NCBI RefSeq assembly: GCF_014651635.1
Contig: NZ_BMXG01000011.1
Span: forward strand, 1-64,000
Origin: Cerasicoccus arenae
GTDB taxonomy: Bacteria; Verrucomicrobiota; Verrucomicrobiia; Opitutales; Cerasicoccaceae
DNA length: 64,000 nucleotides
Reading direction: 5' to 3'
Both the position numbers and the translations under genes were made by a program. Under the pieces are notes generated by a model, which ran no database searches, was not told where the DNA came from, and saw nothing but the letters and a program-made list of their open reading frames with translations. Below are positions 24,276 to 35,277 of this stretch, piece by piece (the first letter of the stretch is position 1; each line of letters begins with the position of its first letter).

Positions 24276-25424
24276 ATGGCTGAAAAATCAACTCTCGTAG
24301 AAAAACTTCCACCTCTAGCTAAGGCAGAAAGCCCAGTGGCTGCTGCGCCAACGCCCCCCCCTGCAAAGCCTGTTGTCAAGACGCCCATCAAGCCAGTGGC
24401 CCCTGTCGCCAAGACTAACGAAAAGGCGGACACGAAGACGGTTGCTTCCAAGCCTGTTGCAGAAAAGAAGGAAGAACCAGTCGCTGCAGTCACGGTTGAG
24501 GAGACAACGCCTCCGGCACAGGTCACGGCTACCGCAACGGAGTATGCGACGTATTATTCCTTTTTGGGCGACGCGGTTATCTGGGGTTGCATGGGCCTGT
24601 TTCTCTTTGGCAAAGCCTTTAAAGATAAGAAAAAAGTGCGCTTCGTCTCCATGGCGACCTACGGCGGCCTGTTGATCGCGATCGCGTTCATGTTTTTTAT
24701 CTATAGTAAGACCTATGCGAGCTTCCTTCGCGGAGAAACGGGGCAACCCACGCTTGCAATGCGTGGCTTCTGTTGGGCAGTCTTTGCGCCAGTCCTCTTC
24801 TACATTCTTTCGCGTGTCATCAAGGTGCCGGCTCAGGATAAGAAACTTTACCTGACTATGTTTGGGCTAGGCTCGGGGATTTTCCTCTTTATCGGCCTGT
24901 CAAATTTGGTTTCCGGACGCCTTGAGCAACTCGGATTATCCGTTTTCCCGTTCCTTTTCTCTGGGAGCCTTACGCTGCTCTTGTTCTACACTTTAGGTAG
25001 GGGGGCGAGTGCACTTCAAGGTAAGCTTAAGCAGGGCGTGTCGGTTATCGTATTCGTTATTATTGGCGGCTGGTTTTTGTATCCAGTGATTAATCTGCTG
25101 TCGCACCTGACGAATAGCATAACGCTCTTTAGTCTGGCGTTGAACCTCGTGGATCTGGTGCTGCTTTCGGGCATCACCTTCGGTTTGTGGGAAAGTGTTT
25201 CTACCCGCACCGACCGCATTCTTTTCAAACCGTCCTTTGGCAAGGCCAAGCGCGCTTCGGCTTCACCGTTTACTGATCGTGTTCCTGCTGGTGCGCCTGC
25301 CGTGACCGCTAAAGTGTCGAGAGGGCTTGATGGTAAGGATTCTTCTGCTAGCGGTAGTAGCGATGTTGACGACGGTAAAGCCAAGCCCGCCTTTAAACGC
25401 CCAAAGAACTTCACGAATAATTAG
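24276..25424 (+). CDS. Polytopic membrane protein with Pro/Lys-rich N-terminal tail
   Basis: The 382-residue protein starts with about 80 residues rich in Ala, Pro, Val, Lys and Thr (low complexity, probably cytoplasmic). Seven or so hydrophobic segments follow between residues 88 and 300, for example DAVIWGCMGLFLFGKAF, YGGLLIAIAFMFFIY, GFCWAVFAPVLFYILS and VIVFVIIGGWFLYPV. The C-terminus is again polar and Ser/Asp/Lys-rich. I recognise no domain. An eight-C run (24354-24361) codes for prolines of the N-terminal tail. It precedes a SDR gene on the same strand by 37 bases. Confidence 0.7.
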   Translation: MAEKSTLVEKLPPLAKAESPVAAAPTPPPAKPVVKTPIKPVAPVAKTNEKADTKTVASKPVAEKKEEPVAAVTVEETTPPAQVTATATEYATYYSFLGDAVIWGCMGLFLFGKAFKDKKKVRFVSMATYGGLLIAIAFMFFIYSKTYASFLRGETGQPTLAMRGFCWAVFAPVLFYILSRVIKVPAQDKKLYLTMFGLGSGIFLFIGLSNLVSGRLEQLGLSVFPFLFSGSLTLLLFYTLGRGASALQGKLKQGVSVIVFVIIGGWFLYPVINLLSHLTNSITLFSLALNLVDLVLLSGITFGLWESVSTRTDRILFKPSFGKAKRASASPFTDRVPAGAPAVTAKVSRGLDGKDSSASGSSDVDDGKAKPAFKRPKNFTNN

Positions 25425-25461
25425 TTGCCTCCTTCTACGCATTGCATTCGCGTAGGAGGGA

Positions 25462-26370
25462 ATGACGACAACGTATAATTTCGCAGACCGCCCAGTGCTG
25501 ATTTTGGGCAGTGGATACGTGGGAAATGCTGTTGGCCAAGCTCTGGCCTCGGTTGGTGCCCGTGTAACGACACTTACCCGCAATTCCGAACGCGCTCAGG
25601 AAGCCTCTGCATTCGCGGAAAAAGTTGTTCAGTGCGACTTGGACGCCTCTGATTGGCACGATCAAGTCGATCTTCGGCAGGACTTCGTGCTGAACTGCGT
25701 TAGCTCTGCTGGCAATGGGATGGATGGCTACCGTAAGTCTTACCTTGGCGGCATGGAGTCTATCATCACTTGGGCTAGACGAGCCACCGTGGGGACGTTC
25801 GTCTACACCAGCGCAACAAGCGTTTATCCACAAAGCGATGGTGAGTTGGTTACCGAAATCGATGTGCCTGCGGAGCTGTCTGCCTCTGGTGGCTTATTGC
25901 GTGAATCGGAGCAACTGGCTCAGAGTGCAACTGGGTGCTGGGATCGGGCATTTATTCTTCGATTGGGCGCGATTTACGGGCCAACTCGTCACCATCTGCT
26001 TGATGCCCTCAAGCGTGGGGAAACAACTTTTGCTGGGTCGGGCGACTTCATTCTCAATTACATTCACTGCGAAGACATCGTGGCGGCTATTTTGGCGGCG
26101 TTTGCGTCGGCGGATTCATCTGGCGGCGTTTTCAACGTGGTTGATGGAGCCTACCCGACGAAGCGCGAGGTTGTCGAATGGCTTGCTGAGCAAGTGAGCG
26201 CGGAGAAGCCGGTCTTTGATCCGAATGCTGCCACTCGCCGTGGCGCTGCGCGAACAAATGCCACTGGCAGTCTGCCGCATCGCCGCGTGTCCAATGAACG
26301 CCTCCGCAGTGAGCTTGGTTGGGCACCGATCTACACGGATTATCGCGCAGGTTACGCTGCACTGATTTAG
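25462..26370 (+). CDS. NAD(P)-dependent epimerase/dehydratase-like extended SDR
   Basis: The 302-residue protein has an extended-SDR Rossmann motif VLILGSGYVGNAVGQAL at the N-terminus, a TLTRNSERAQE cofactor-selecting strand, the FVYTSATSVYPQ strand with catalytic Ser/Tyr region, FILRLGAIYGP, and YIHCEDIVAAILAA. The GSGYVGxxV form resembles the YeeZ-type subgroup of putative sugar-nucleotide dehydrogenases rather than GalE itself. The substrate is unknown. It lies immediately upstream of ybaB-recR; whether it shares their transcript is not clear. Confidence 0.85.
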   Translation: MTTTYNFADRPVLILGSGYVGNAVGQALASVGARVTTLTRNSERAQEASAFAEKVVQCDLDASDWHDQVDLRQDFVLNCVSSAGNGMDGYRKSYLGGMESIITWARRATVGTFVYTSATSVYPQSDGELVTEIDVPAELSASGGLLRESEQLAQSATGCWDRAFILRLGAIYGPTRHHLLDALKRGETTFAGSGDFILNYIHCEDIVAAILAAFASADSSGGVFNVVDGAYPTKREVVEWLAEQVSAEKPVFDPNAATRRGAARTNATGSLPHRRVSNERLRSELGWAPIYTDYRAGYAALI

Positions 26371-26413
26371 TATCTGCGCTTGACTCGTCGCGTTGAACGC
26401 AGACGCTATTGTC

Positions 26414-26722
26414 ATGGCCGGAGTCGGTAAACTTTTAAAACAAGCACAGAAAATGCAGCGTCGTATTGAGACGCTGCAGGAAGAACTCGCTGCAACTGAG
26501 CTGGATATATCCAGCGGTGGCGGAGCGATCCAAATCAAGATCAACGGACAGGGCGAGTTTCTCTCCCTCAAGCTTGACCCTGAATTCCTCAAGGAGGATG
26601 CGGAGTTTGTGCAGGACACCCTGCTCGAAGCCGTTAAGGAGGCCGCCGTCAAGGCAAAGGCCTTTAATGAGGAAAAGATGGGCGACGCAACCTCGGGCTT
26701 TCAGTTCCCGGGGATGATGTAA
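26414..26722 (+). CDS. ybaB: Nucleoid-associated protein, YbaB/EbfC family
   Basis: The 102-residue product fits YbaB: an N-terminal helix GVGKLLKQAQKMQRRIETLQEEL, the beta segment GAIQIKINGQGEFLSLKLDPEFL, and the C-terminal helix EAVKEAAVKAKAFNEEKM. YbaB dimers bind DNA and associate with the nucleoid. The ATG at 26414 is chosen; a TTG seven codons upstream is in frame. It lies 31 bases upstream of recR, the widely conserved ybaB-recR arrangement (dnaX, often upstream, is absent here). Confidence 0.94.
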   Translation: MAGVGKLLKQAQKMQRRIETLQEELAATELDISSGGGAIQIKINGQGEFLSLKLDPEFLKEDAEFVQDTLLEAVKEAAVKAKAFNEEKMGDATSGFQFPGMM

Positions 26723-26753
26723 CGCGCCGTGCCGCGCGCCAACACTGTTACCC

Positions 26754-27350
26754 GTGTCGCCGGCCTTTGACAAAGTCCATCAGTTGCTCAAGCAACTACC
26801 AGGCCTCGGCCACCGCTCAGCTGAGCGTGTGGCGATGCACCTTATTGTCGAAAAACCTGAGCGCCTAGAGCCGCTTTGCTCTGCGCTTCGGGAGGCGGCT
26901 GAAAAACTGCACCGCTGCCCAGTGACCGGCAATCTGACCGAGGGTGAATTTTGCGAAATCTATGCCGATATTGCTCGCCGTAAGGAGATTGTTTGCGTGG
27001 TGGAAACAGTGCCCGATCTGATGGCGATCGAGCGTTCCGGTGCGTATCGCGGCGTTTATCATGTCCTGCATGGCAAGCTTTCGCCCCTGCATGGCGTCGG
27101 GCCCAATGACCTGAACTTCATGCCGTTGGCCACCCGCATTGAAAATGGCGAAGTCAATGAGCTGATTTTGGCCCTATCCAATGACATCGAGGGCGAGGCG
27201 ACTTGCCATTACATTCAGGACGAATTGCTCGCTGGGCGCGATGATATCTCGATCAGTCGTATTGGTTTCGGCCTGCCTAGCGGTGGGGGGATTGTCTTTG
27301 CCGACGCCGCCACCTTGAGGAACGCTCTCGAAGGACGGAAGAAATTTTAG
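26754..27350 (+). CDS. recR: Recombination mediator protein RecR, degenerate zinc finger
   Basis: RecR works with RecO/RecF to load RecA at gaps. The 198-residue protein (GTG start) has the helix-hairpin-helix LLKQLPGLGHRSAERVAMHL, a Toprim domain from about 79 (EIVCVVETVPDLMAIE) and the ending typical of the family (GLPSGGGIVFADAATLRNAL). The four-Cys zinc finger is degenerate: Cys55-P-V-Thr58 and Cys67-E-I-Tyr70 stand where two CxxC pairs are expected at the same spacing. Zinc binding by the usual site is therefore doubtful. The gene follows ybaB as in most bacteria and ends convergent to rpe. Confidence 0.94.
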   Translation: MSPAFDKVHQLLKQLPGLGHRSAERVAMHLIVEKPERLEPLCSALREAAEKLHRCPVTGNLTEGEFCEIYADIARRKEIVCVVETVPDLMAIERSGAYRGVYHVLHGKLSPLHGVGPNDLNFMPLATRIENGEVNELILALSNDIEGEATCHYIQDELLAGRDDISISRIGFGLPSGGGIVFADAATLRNALEGRKKF

Positions 27351-27381
27351 TCGGCCATAGGCGCAATCGCCAGTTAGCGGA

Positions 27382-28032
27382 TTAGTCCTGCAGTTCGGCG
27401 ACGAAGGCTGCCTTATCTGGGTTTTTAAAGAAGGCGGAACCGGAAACATACGTATCGGCACCCGCAGCCCGACATTGTGGGCCAGTGATGGCATCCACGC
27501 CGCCGTCGACTTCGATACGCCATGAGTAGCCGCGCTCAGCACGCCACTTGGCGACGGTCTCGATCTTGGGGAGTACATCTTCGCGGAAAGATTGGCCGCC
27601 GAAGCCGGGCTGGACAGTCATCAGTAAAATCAAATCCACCTCGTCGAGGTAGGGGAGCAGATCGTTGACTGGTGTGCCGGGATTGATGCAGATGCCGCAC
27701 GTTGCGCCGAGTTCACGGATGCGCGCCAAGGTGGCGTGGTGGTCATACGATGGCTCGGTGTGGATCGTCACGTTCTGCGCGCCAGCCTGGATGAAGGGCT
27801 CGATATATTGGTCGGGTCGAGCGAGCATTAGGTGGACGTCGAAGAATAACTGACTGCCGGGGCGCAGGTCCTTTACTGTTTGCGGGCCAAAGGTCAGGTT
27901 GGGCACGAAATGCCCGTCCATGATATCAATATGCACCCATTCTACGCCGGGTGTGGCCTCTACGACGGCTAGGCTGTCGGCGAGGCATGCGTGATTTCCG
28001 GCAAGGATGGATGGCGCAATCAGTCGTTTCAT
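27382..28032 (-). CDS. rpe: Ribulose-phosphate 3-epimerase
   Basis: Rpe interconverts ribulose-5-phosphate and xylulose-5-phosphate in the pentose phosphate pathway and Calvin cycle. The 216-residue TIM-barrel protein has all expected motifs: APSILAGNHACLADSL, VHIDIMDGHFVPNLTFGP (metal-binding His and catalytic Asp), FFDVHLMLARPDQYI, LMTVQPGFGGQSF and IEVDGGVDA. It starts at ATG 28032 and is probably transcribed together with, or after, the NTF2-like gene 25 bases upstream. A short hairpin GGCG-CAAT-CGCC lies between it and recR. Confidence 0.97.
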   Translation of the reverse strand: MKRLIAPSILAGNHACLADSLAVVEATPGVEWVHIDIMDGHFVPNLTFGPQTVKDLRPGSQLFFDVHLMLARPDQYIEPFIQAGAQNVTIHTEPSYDHHATLARIRELGATCGICINPGTPVNDLLPYLDEVDLILLMTVQPGFGGQSFREDVLPKIETVAKWRAERGYSWRIEVDGGVDAITGPQCRAAGADTYVSGSAFFKNPDKAAFVAELQD

Positions 28033-28057
28033 GAAATAGCTTTGTACGACAAAGCGA

Positions 28058-28531
28058 TTATTTCTCCATCAAAAAAGGAAGCAAGTCGACATGGTGCGAA
28101 ATCATTTTCCATTCGCCCTTCTCTTTGCGGAAGACGTTTGTGGCGCGGATTTTGACTTCCAGCTTGTTGCCATCCTTGTCGAGGTTTTGGCCAATTTCGT
28201 AGTTTTGCACGACGGCGAGCATATGGCCGGGGATGGTATGGATGTCGGCGGGCTCTACTGTGCCGCCAAGTTTGTAGTCGGCCTGCTTTTTCCATTCTGC
28301 GCCGATTCCTTTCCAGCCGACCACGTAAACGCCATCGGGTCCCATGTAGGTAGCGTCATCTGCGTGCGACCAGACGGTATTCATCGGCTCGACCTCGCCC
28401 TTAAACATGGCATTGAGTGCGGCGTAAAATTGATCGTTGGCGGCGAGAATTGAATTTTCTTCAGTATTCATAGCAGAAGCACTTTGGGTAAGTGTGAGTA
28501 AAACGATGGAAGTGAGGAGTAGTATTTTCAT
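28058..28531 (-). CDS. Exported SnoaL/NTF2-like domain protein (DUF4440 type)
   Basis: The 157-residue product has a cleavable signal peptide (MKILLLTSIVLLTLTQSASA) followed by a single NTF2-like domain: ENSILAANDQFYAALNAMFKGEVEPM, then HADDATYMGPDGVYVVGW, and strands KVEIRATNVFRKEKGEWKMISHHVDLLP. Proteins with this domain bind small molecules or act as isomerases or hydrolases; substrate here is unknown. The ATG at 28531 gives the clean signal peptide. It lies 25 bases upstream of rpe on the same strand. Confidence 0.82.
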   Translation of the reverse strand: MKILLLTSIVLLTLTQSASAMNTEENSILAANDQFYAALNAMFKGEVEPMNTVWSHADDATYMGPDGVYVVGWKGIGAEWKKQADYKLGGTVEPADIHTIPGHMLAVVQNYEIGQNLDKDGNKLEVKIRATNVFRKEKGEWKMISHHVDLLPFLMEK

Positions 28532-28733
28532 ATTAGTTGGTGGATATGCCACTATTTAAAATGATTTCGGGAAAAGCGTAAACAGCAAAATTTAATAAAA
28601 ACAATTAGAAAATGCATTCGAATTAATGTAATGTCTCGGTCATTGATCCTGTAGTTCTCGGCGGCCTTTTTTAGCGTTGAGAGACGTAGGTCCCAAAATG
28701 CTAACCAACAGCCTCGTGCTGATCCGCATGAAG

Positions 28734-29357
28734 CTACCCGATTAGCAGCAGGATGCCCACTTGGACGAGGCCCACGATGAAGCCCAATACGCCGCCGAGT
28801 ATTTCGATCAGCTTGAATTCATTGGAGGCAATTCGGCGCACGAGCTCCTCCAGCTTTTCCATTTCAAAAGTGAGGATGCGGTCGCGCACGATGTCACGGA
28901 CTTGCAATCTCGTTTCGAGGTCGGTCGCGATGCGATTGCGCAGAGGTTCGATTTCCTCGTGGATAGAGTCCAGCGCCATTTTTTCGAGCATGCTCAGGGT
29001 GGAGTCGTTGATCATGCTGCCTACCAGTGGAATGCCACGTAGTTTTACGCCCAAGCGCTCGCGGACTAATCGGCGGACAAATTCATCGACGTAGCTGTGC
29101 ACGTCCAGATGCGCGAGCTGTTCGCGGATTAAATGCTGGCTGAGAAATTCCTGTTCGACGACCTCAGCCACGCGATCAGCGATTTCCACTTGGCGGCGTG
29201 GAATTAGGCCTTGGAACTTTATGCCTAGGAAATTTAGCGGCTGCCGTGGCCGGAACAGCATTTGGATGGCCAGCCAGTTGGTGATCCAACCGATGAAGGC
29301 GGTTACGAAGGGGATCCACGCTAGGCGAATCAATGCATCTACGGTGTCAGGAGTCAT
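28734..29357 (-). CDS. DUF445 family membrane protein
   Basis: The 207-residue protein has the DUF445 layout: an N-terminal membrane segment followed by WITNWLAIQMLFRPRQPLNFLGIKFQGLIPRRQVEIADRVAEVVEQEFL, which contains the conserved RP...G.KFQGL.PRR signature, then a helical segment and a C-terminal hydrophobic helix (GVLGFIVGLVQVGILLLIG). The function of DUF445 proteins is not established. ATG 29357 was chosen because the upstream in-frame ATG adds a poorly conserved tail. It is divergent from the GH57 gene across 265 bases, in which I see no clear motif. Confidence 0.86.
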   Translation of the reverse strand: MTPDTVDALIRLAWIPFVTAFIGWITNWLAIQMLFRPRQPLNFLGIKFQGLIPRRQVEIADRVAEVVEQEFLSQHLIREQLAHLDVHSYVDEFVRRLVRERLGVKLRGIPLVGSMINDSTLSMLEKMALDSIHEEIEPLRNRIATDLETRLQVRDIVRDRILTFEMEKLEELVRRIASNEFKLIEILGGVLGFIVGLVQVGILLLIG

Positions 29358-29622
29358 TGGACAAAGGCTCACTATTGCATACAGTGTCGGCTGACTCACA
29401 ACGAAAATCGTGTTCCGCCTAATGACCATTTTCGTGTCAATGCTGGTTCGGCAATTAAGAAATCTAATTGTATGCGGGATTTTTTTCTAAGCATCTTTGA
29501 AGTCTGATTGTCGGATGAATTTTGTTTATGAAACAAATGTGAGTCATTCGTGGATTACGTGAACTCGGGGCTTCCTCTCGCGCGTATTGGCGTTAAGTTA
29601 TTGGGCACCTAAGTTACGATTC

Positions 29623-31710
29623 ATGAGCACGCTAAAAATCTTTAATTCGATCACCGCTACCAGCATACCAAGCGAGTTGATGGCTGACGCGGAGACCCGG
29701 CGAAGCCCGGCCGCGATGTTATCCTTTACGGCAGATGGCTCGACGCCGTTTCCGCAAATCATCGTTCGCGGCCCGTCTGGCCCGATCGTTTTCAGCGGAG
29801 AGGAACTGGACCGCGACGACGTTAATGGCGTCTATTCGATTGAGATACCTGCCGGCAAGCTCGGCATTGGCCGTTACGAAGTTCAATTTGAAGGTTGCCG
29901 CAAGACCAACTGGCGCAAAGCCAATGGTGACGATTGGGTAAAGGCTTTTGGGAGCTTCGAGGTAAAGGCCGCCCCGCGCCTTCACGTATTCAAGGGTAAT
30001 TCATCGGCGGTCAAAATTTACTACGGCATCCACAAGCACATGCACCAGCCCTACTATGACGCCGCAAACCCTGATTATTGGGATGGCGAGAAGGGCGAAA
30101 TATTTGGCACGCGCCGCGGCGCATACTCCAGCTTTATTCCGACGGCGATTCGGCACTACGTAAACGGTGGCCTGCCGCACGCTGGCTTGTCAACCAGTTG
30201 GAGCGGTTCTCTGATCGAGCAGATGAATGGCAAGGGCGGCTTCCCCGGATGGGCAGACCAACTTCGCTGGGCGGCGCAGGAAAAGACGACGCTCGGCAAC
30301 CCGCGTTGCGATTTTTCTGCCTTTGGTTTTTTCCATCCACTGATGGCCCTCATCCCTGGGCGCAATATCGTCAAACACATTGAGTGGCATCGCGGGATTA
30401 TTGAGAGCACGTTCGGCGCACCAGCCAGCGACGTCCTTTTCCCGCCTGAAACTGCGTTCCACGTGCGCATGATTCCGGCGCTGAACGAGGCCGGCATACA
30501 GGCGGTCATTTACGACAGCATTCACCGCTTCCGCGCTTGCAAGGAGTACCCTTACGCAGGCTTTGAGGAGGGCATGCTCCCGCCGAATCGATCCGAGCAA
30601 GTCAACGCACCAGCCGATGATTGGCTACAACTGCATAACATTTGGGCCGCAAGTAAAATCAGCCCATCCATGCTGCGCCCTGAGTGGATTGTCTATACGG
30701 ATCCAGAAGGCAAGGAACACAAGATCATCGGCGTACCAGCTGAACGCTATATCGGCAACGAAGATGCGCGTGGCGGTTTTGGCGCGTTGCAATACCCGTC
30801 GATCCTCGGCCAGATTCATGATCAGATGATTGAAACCGGCACGTATGACGCCAAGCATCCGCCGTTCTTCCTGCTGCATAGCGATGGAGACAACTATGGC
30901 GGCGGCACGGATGGCTATTACGACCACAACACGCGGCAGATGGTTGAGTGGCTCCAGAGTGATCCACGCTTTGAATTGTGCACAGTTAAAGATTATCTGG
31001 AGCAGTTTCCACCGGACCCGAAGCACGCGGTTCACGTCGAGCCTGGTAGTTGGGCTGGGGCCGACAATGGCGACCCGCAGTTCATGAAATGGTTCAGCCG
31101 TTACGATCAGGCTTACTCGCCCGACCTTAACAGCTGGGCCGTGCTCACCGCTCTGCAAAACTGCGTACATTCGCTGGAAGACTTTCAATCGGACAACGTA
31201 AAACTTGGTGACGCTCAACGCCTCATGCTGACCGCCGAAACCAGTTGCTATTGGTATTGGACGGGACAGCAAAATTGGGATCAGCAGGTGACTAATGCCG
31301 CCAACAAGGCGCTACATCTCATCGGCGGTGATTTGGATTTGGTATGGCAACATGATAAGACCGGGCCAACGATTTTTGCGCCTTGGGTGACACCGGAAAA
31401 TCCGGGTGGCAAGACCTGGGGCAATCATTGCCTCAAGGACGCCCCACGTGAGGCGACAGTCCAGACGTTTGTTTATGACATTTCAGGCCTCAAGGAGGTC
31501 ACGCTTACTTTGCGCACAAAGAAGGGCAAAAAAGTCCTCAAGCCCGTTTCGCAGACACCGTATCCCTCGCAGACCGGTCCCGCCCGTACGGCGGATTATG
31601 TGGTCTTCAACTTGCCAATTGGCGCGGGCGATTGTCGCTACTTCATTACCGCAGTTGATGAAAAAGGTAATGTGAGCACATCAGCCTTGGAACGCGTTTA
31701 CCTCGCTTAA
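29623..31710 (+). CDS. Glycoside hydrolase family 57-like protein
   Basis: The 695-residue protein contains the GH57-type N-terminal catalytic barrel. The strand KIYYGIHKHMHQPYY matches the HxHQP motif, DVLFPPETAFHVRMIP carries a likely catalytic Glu, and FFLLHSDGDNYGGGTDGYYDHNTRQMVEWL holds a likely Asp and the Asn/Asp-rich loop. An N-terminal beta-rich domain of about 110 residues and a C-terminal beta domain (EVTLTLRTKKGKKVLK) flank it. GH57 includes alpha-amylases, amylopullulanases and branching enzymes; the exact reaction is not determinable. No signal peptide is visible. ATG 29623 was chosen over an upstream one. The kinase gene follows after two bases. Confidence 0.85.
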   Translation: MSTLKIFNSITATSIPSELMADAETRRSPAAMLSFTADGSTPFPQIIVRGPSGPIVFSGEELDRDDVNGVYSIEIPAGKLGIGRYEVQFEGCRKTNWRKANGDDWVKAFGSFEVKAAPRLHVFKGNSSAVKIYYGIHKHMHQPYYDAANPDYWDGEKGEIFGTRRGAYSSFIPTAIRHYVNGGLPHAGLSTSWSGSLIEQMNGKGGFPGWADQLRWAAQEKTTLGNPRCDFSAFGFFHPLMALIPGRNIVKHIEWHRGIIESTFGAPASDVLFPPETAFHVRMIPALNEAGIQAVIYDSIHRFRACKEYPYAGFEEGMLPPNRSEQVNAPADDWLQLHNIWAASKISPSMLRPEWIVYTDPEGKEHKIIGVPAERYIGNEDARGGFGALQYPSILGQIHDQMIETGTYDAKHPPFFLLHSDGDNYGGGTDGYYDHNTRQMVEWLQSDPRFELCTVKDYLEQFPPDPKHAVHVEPGSWAGADNGDPQFMKWFSRYDQAYSPDLNSWAVLTALQNCVHSLEDFQSDNVKLGDAQRLMLTAETSCYWYWTGQQNWDQQVTNAANKALHLIGGDLDLVWQHDKTGPTIFAPWVTPENPGGKTWGNHCLKDAPREATVQTFVYDISGLKEVTLTLRTKKGKKVLKPVSQTPYPSQTGPARTADYVVFNLPIGAGDCRYFITAVDEKGNVSTSALERVYLA

Positions 31711-31712
31711 CC

Positions 31713-32246
31713 GTGCGACCAGCACTTATCATTGGCGGCGTCTGCTTGACTGGCAAAACCACGCTGGCGCACGTCATCCAGAAACAGGCAAATTTTCGGG
31801 TAGAAGTCATCGAAGGCGATGAACTCCACACCGCAGTTGCTATTGCGAAGATGCGCGCGGGACTGCCGCTTAATGAGGACGATCGTGAGGCTTGGCGTTC
31901 GCGCATTGGAGTGCGTATTGCCCAGCGCCCATCAGACCGTTTGCGCGTGATTACCTGCTCGGCGTTGACGCGTTTTACGCGCGACACGCTCCGCAGCCAT
32001 GGTGATTGTCAGTTCGTTTTCCTGACGATTCCTCGGGCCTTGGCGGAGCTTCGCGCGACCTATCGGCTAATGGCTGAAGACGAACATTTCTTTCAGCCCG
32101 CAAAGTATGCTTCGCTGCTTGACGGACAATATCGTGATCTGCAAATTCCCAATGAGACCGAGACAGATTGCCAGGTATTCGACGCTGAAGCAATAGACGC
32201 TGACACGATTGCTTCGCTTTGTTTACAGGATTTACGATCGGATTAA
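31713..32246 (+). CDS. Gluconokinase-like P-loop kinase
   Basis: The 177-residue protein starts at a GTG and has a Walker A motif GVCLTGKTTLAH, then EGDELHTAVAIAKMRAGLPLNEDDREAW, which mirrors the DxxH...NxxKMxxGxPLxDxDRxxW substrate region of GntK-type gluconokinases. The strand RVITCSALTRFTRDTLR and the FVFLTIPRALAELRATYR region also fit. Substitutions (Ala-Val for the canonical Asn before KM) and its adjacency to a GH57-like gene raise the possibility of another sugar as substrate. The gap to that gene is two bases, so they are translationally coupled. Confidence 0.78.
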   Translation: MRPALIIGGVCLTGKTTLAHVIQKQANFRVEVIEGDELHTAVAIAKMRAGLPLNEDDREAWRSRIGVRIAQRPSDRLRVITCSALTRFTRDTLRSHGDCQFVFLTIPRALAELRATYRLMAEDEHFFQPAKYASLLDGQYRDLQIPNETETDCQVFDAEAIDADTIASLCLQDLRSD

Positions 32247-32457
32247 TTGGCACCAATAAACAAACGCCAAGCGCCCAATAGCGAACGTGTCTCATTATCA
32301 AAAATATTAATTAATGAGTGAGATTGTTGATGCTAATAACCGGCCAAATCGATGGCCAAGGCATTGATCTTTACTGACCGCACGGCAAACTCTTGCATAA
32401 GCACTGTTTATGGGCTAACCGCTAAGCAAGTTTTTATTAAAAAGTCCCTACACCGCT

Positions 32458-33237
32458 ATGAGCGCAACTGAATCTTGTCGTATACCTTCACTGGTTAAAA
32501 AATATTTAATGGCTATCTCCGGGCTAGTCCTGGTGCTCTTCATTGTCGGGCATATGCTGGGTAATCTCCAGTTTTTCATTGGTCCCGAGGTGATTAACGC
32601 ATACGCCTTCCATTTGCATCACTTGCCCGGTGCCCCGGTTTCGCTTTGGCTGATCCGCAGTTCTCTGCTCGGTGCGCTCGTGGTTCACGTTTGGATGGCC
32701 ATCTTGCTAACCAAAGAAAATCGCGCTGCCCGCCCGGAAGATTACCTGGGTCAGAAAACACGCGTCGCCACTTATGCTGCGCGCACGATGCCAGTTACTG
32801 GTGTGCTGATCCTCGCGTTCGTAGTGTTCCACATCTTGCAATATACCACGCGCGTCGTGCCGGTTGATTACAACCAGACCATCGGGCAGTCCGCGATTGA
32901 AGTTGGTCATGTGGAGCTCGAATACTTCGACGTGTTTGCGATGATGGTCAGCGGTTTTTCGAGCCCGCTGATTTCGTTTTTTTATATCGTGACGATGGGG
33001 CTGCTCTGTATGCACCTGAGCCACGGTGTTGCTTCGATGTTCCAATCCGTTGGTCTGCGCAACGAATCGTGGCGTCCTAAGCTCAAGTGCGCCGCGGCGA
33101 TCTTCGGCTGGGTCATTTTCCTCGGCTTTGCGTCGATTCCCGCCTCGGTCCTTGCTGGTTACGGCGAGCCTTACTTGAGCGCCAAAGAAACGGCTTGGGC
33201 TAACGCTCCGGTTACCCCCCCCCCCTCCAGCCACTAA
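32458..33237 (+). CDS. sdhC: Succinate dehydrogenase cytochrome b subunit (type B)
   Basis: The 259-residue protein has five hydrophobic helices and the scattered His residues (His34, His51/53/54, His77, His124, His181 region) of the di-heme cytochrome b subunit of type-B succinate:quinone oxidoreductases, in which a single subunit anchors SdhA and SdhB. The helix [17 protein letters not shown] and the segment [18 protein letters not shown] are typical. It is first of the sdhCAB operon. Near the stop codon an 11-C run (33215-33225) encodes prolines. A single added C, or a ribosome slipping back one base there, would skip the stop and read in frame into sdhA 24 bases on. Confidence 0.93.
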   Translation: MSATESCRIPSLVKKYLMAISGLVLVLFIVGHMLGNLQFFIGPEVINAYAFHLHHLPGAPVSLWLIRSSLLGALVVHVWMAILLTKENRAARPEDYLGQKTRVATYAARTMPVTGVLILAFVVFHILQYTTRVVPVDYNQTIGQSAIEVGHVELEYFDVFAMMVSGFSSPLISFFYIVTMGLLCMHLSHGVASMFQSVGLRNESWRPKLKCAAAIFGWVIFLGFASIPASVLAGYGEPYLSAKETAWANAPVTPPPSSH

Positions 33238-33260
33238 TTTTCCCAACTCCGCAAATCGCC

Positions 33261-35240
<1,980 letters not shown>

Positions 35241-35246
35241 GAGAAC

Positions 35247-35274
35247 CTTAATTCTTAATCTTTAATTTTTAACC
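35247..35274 (+). repeat. Degenerate TTTAACC-type heptamer array before sdhB
   Basis: Four tandem heptamers (CTTAATT, CTTAATC, TTTAATT, TTTAACC) fill the space between the sdhA stop and the sdhB start, ending three bases before the ATG. Its last unit is identical to the repeat before hemF. Confidence 0.75.
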
Positions 35275-35277
35275 TCC

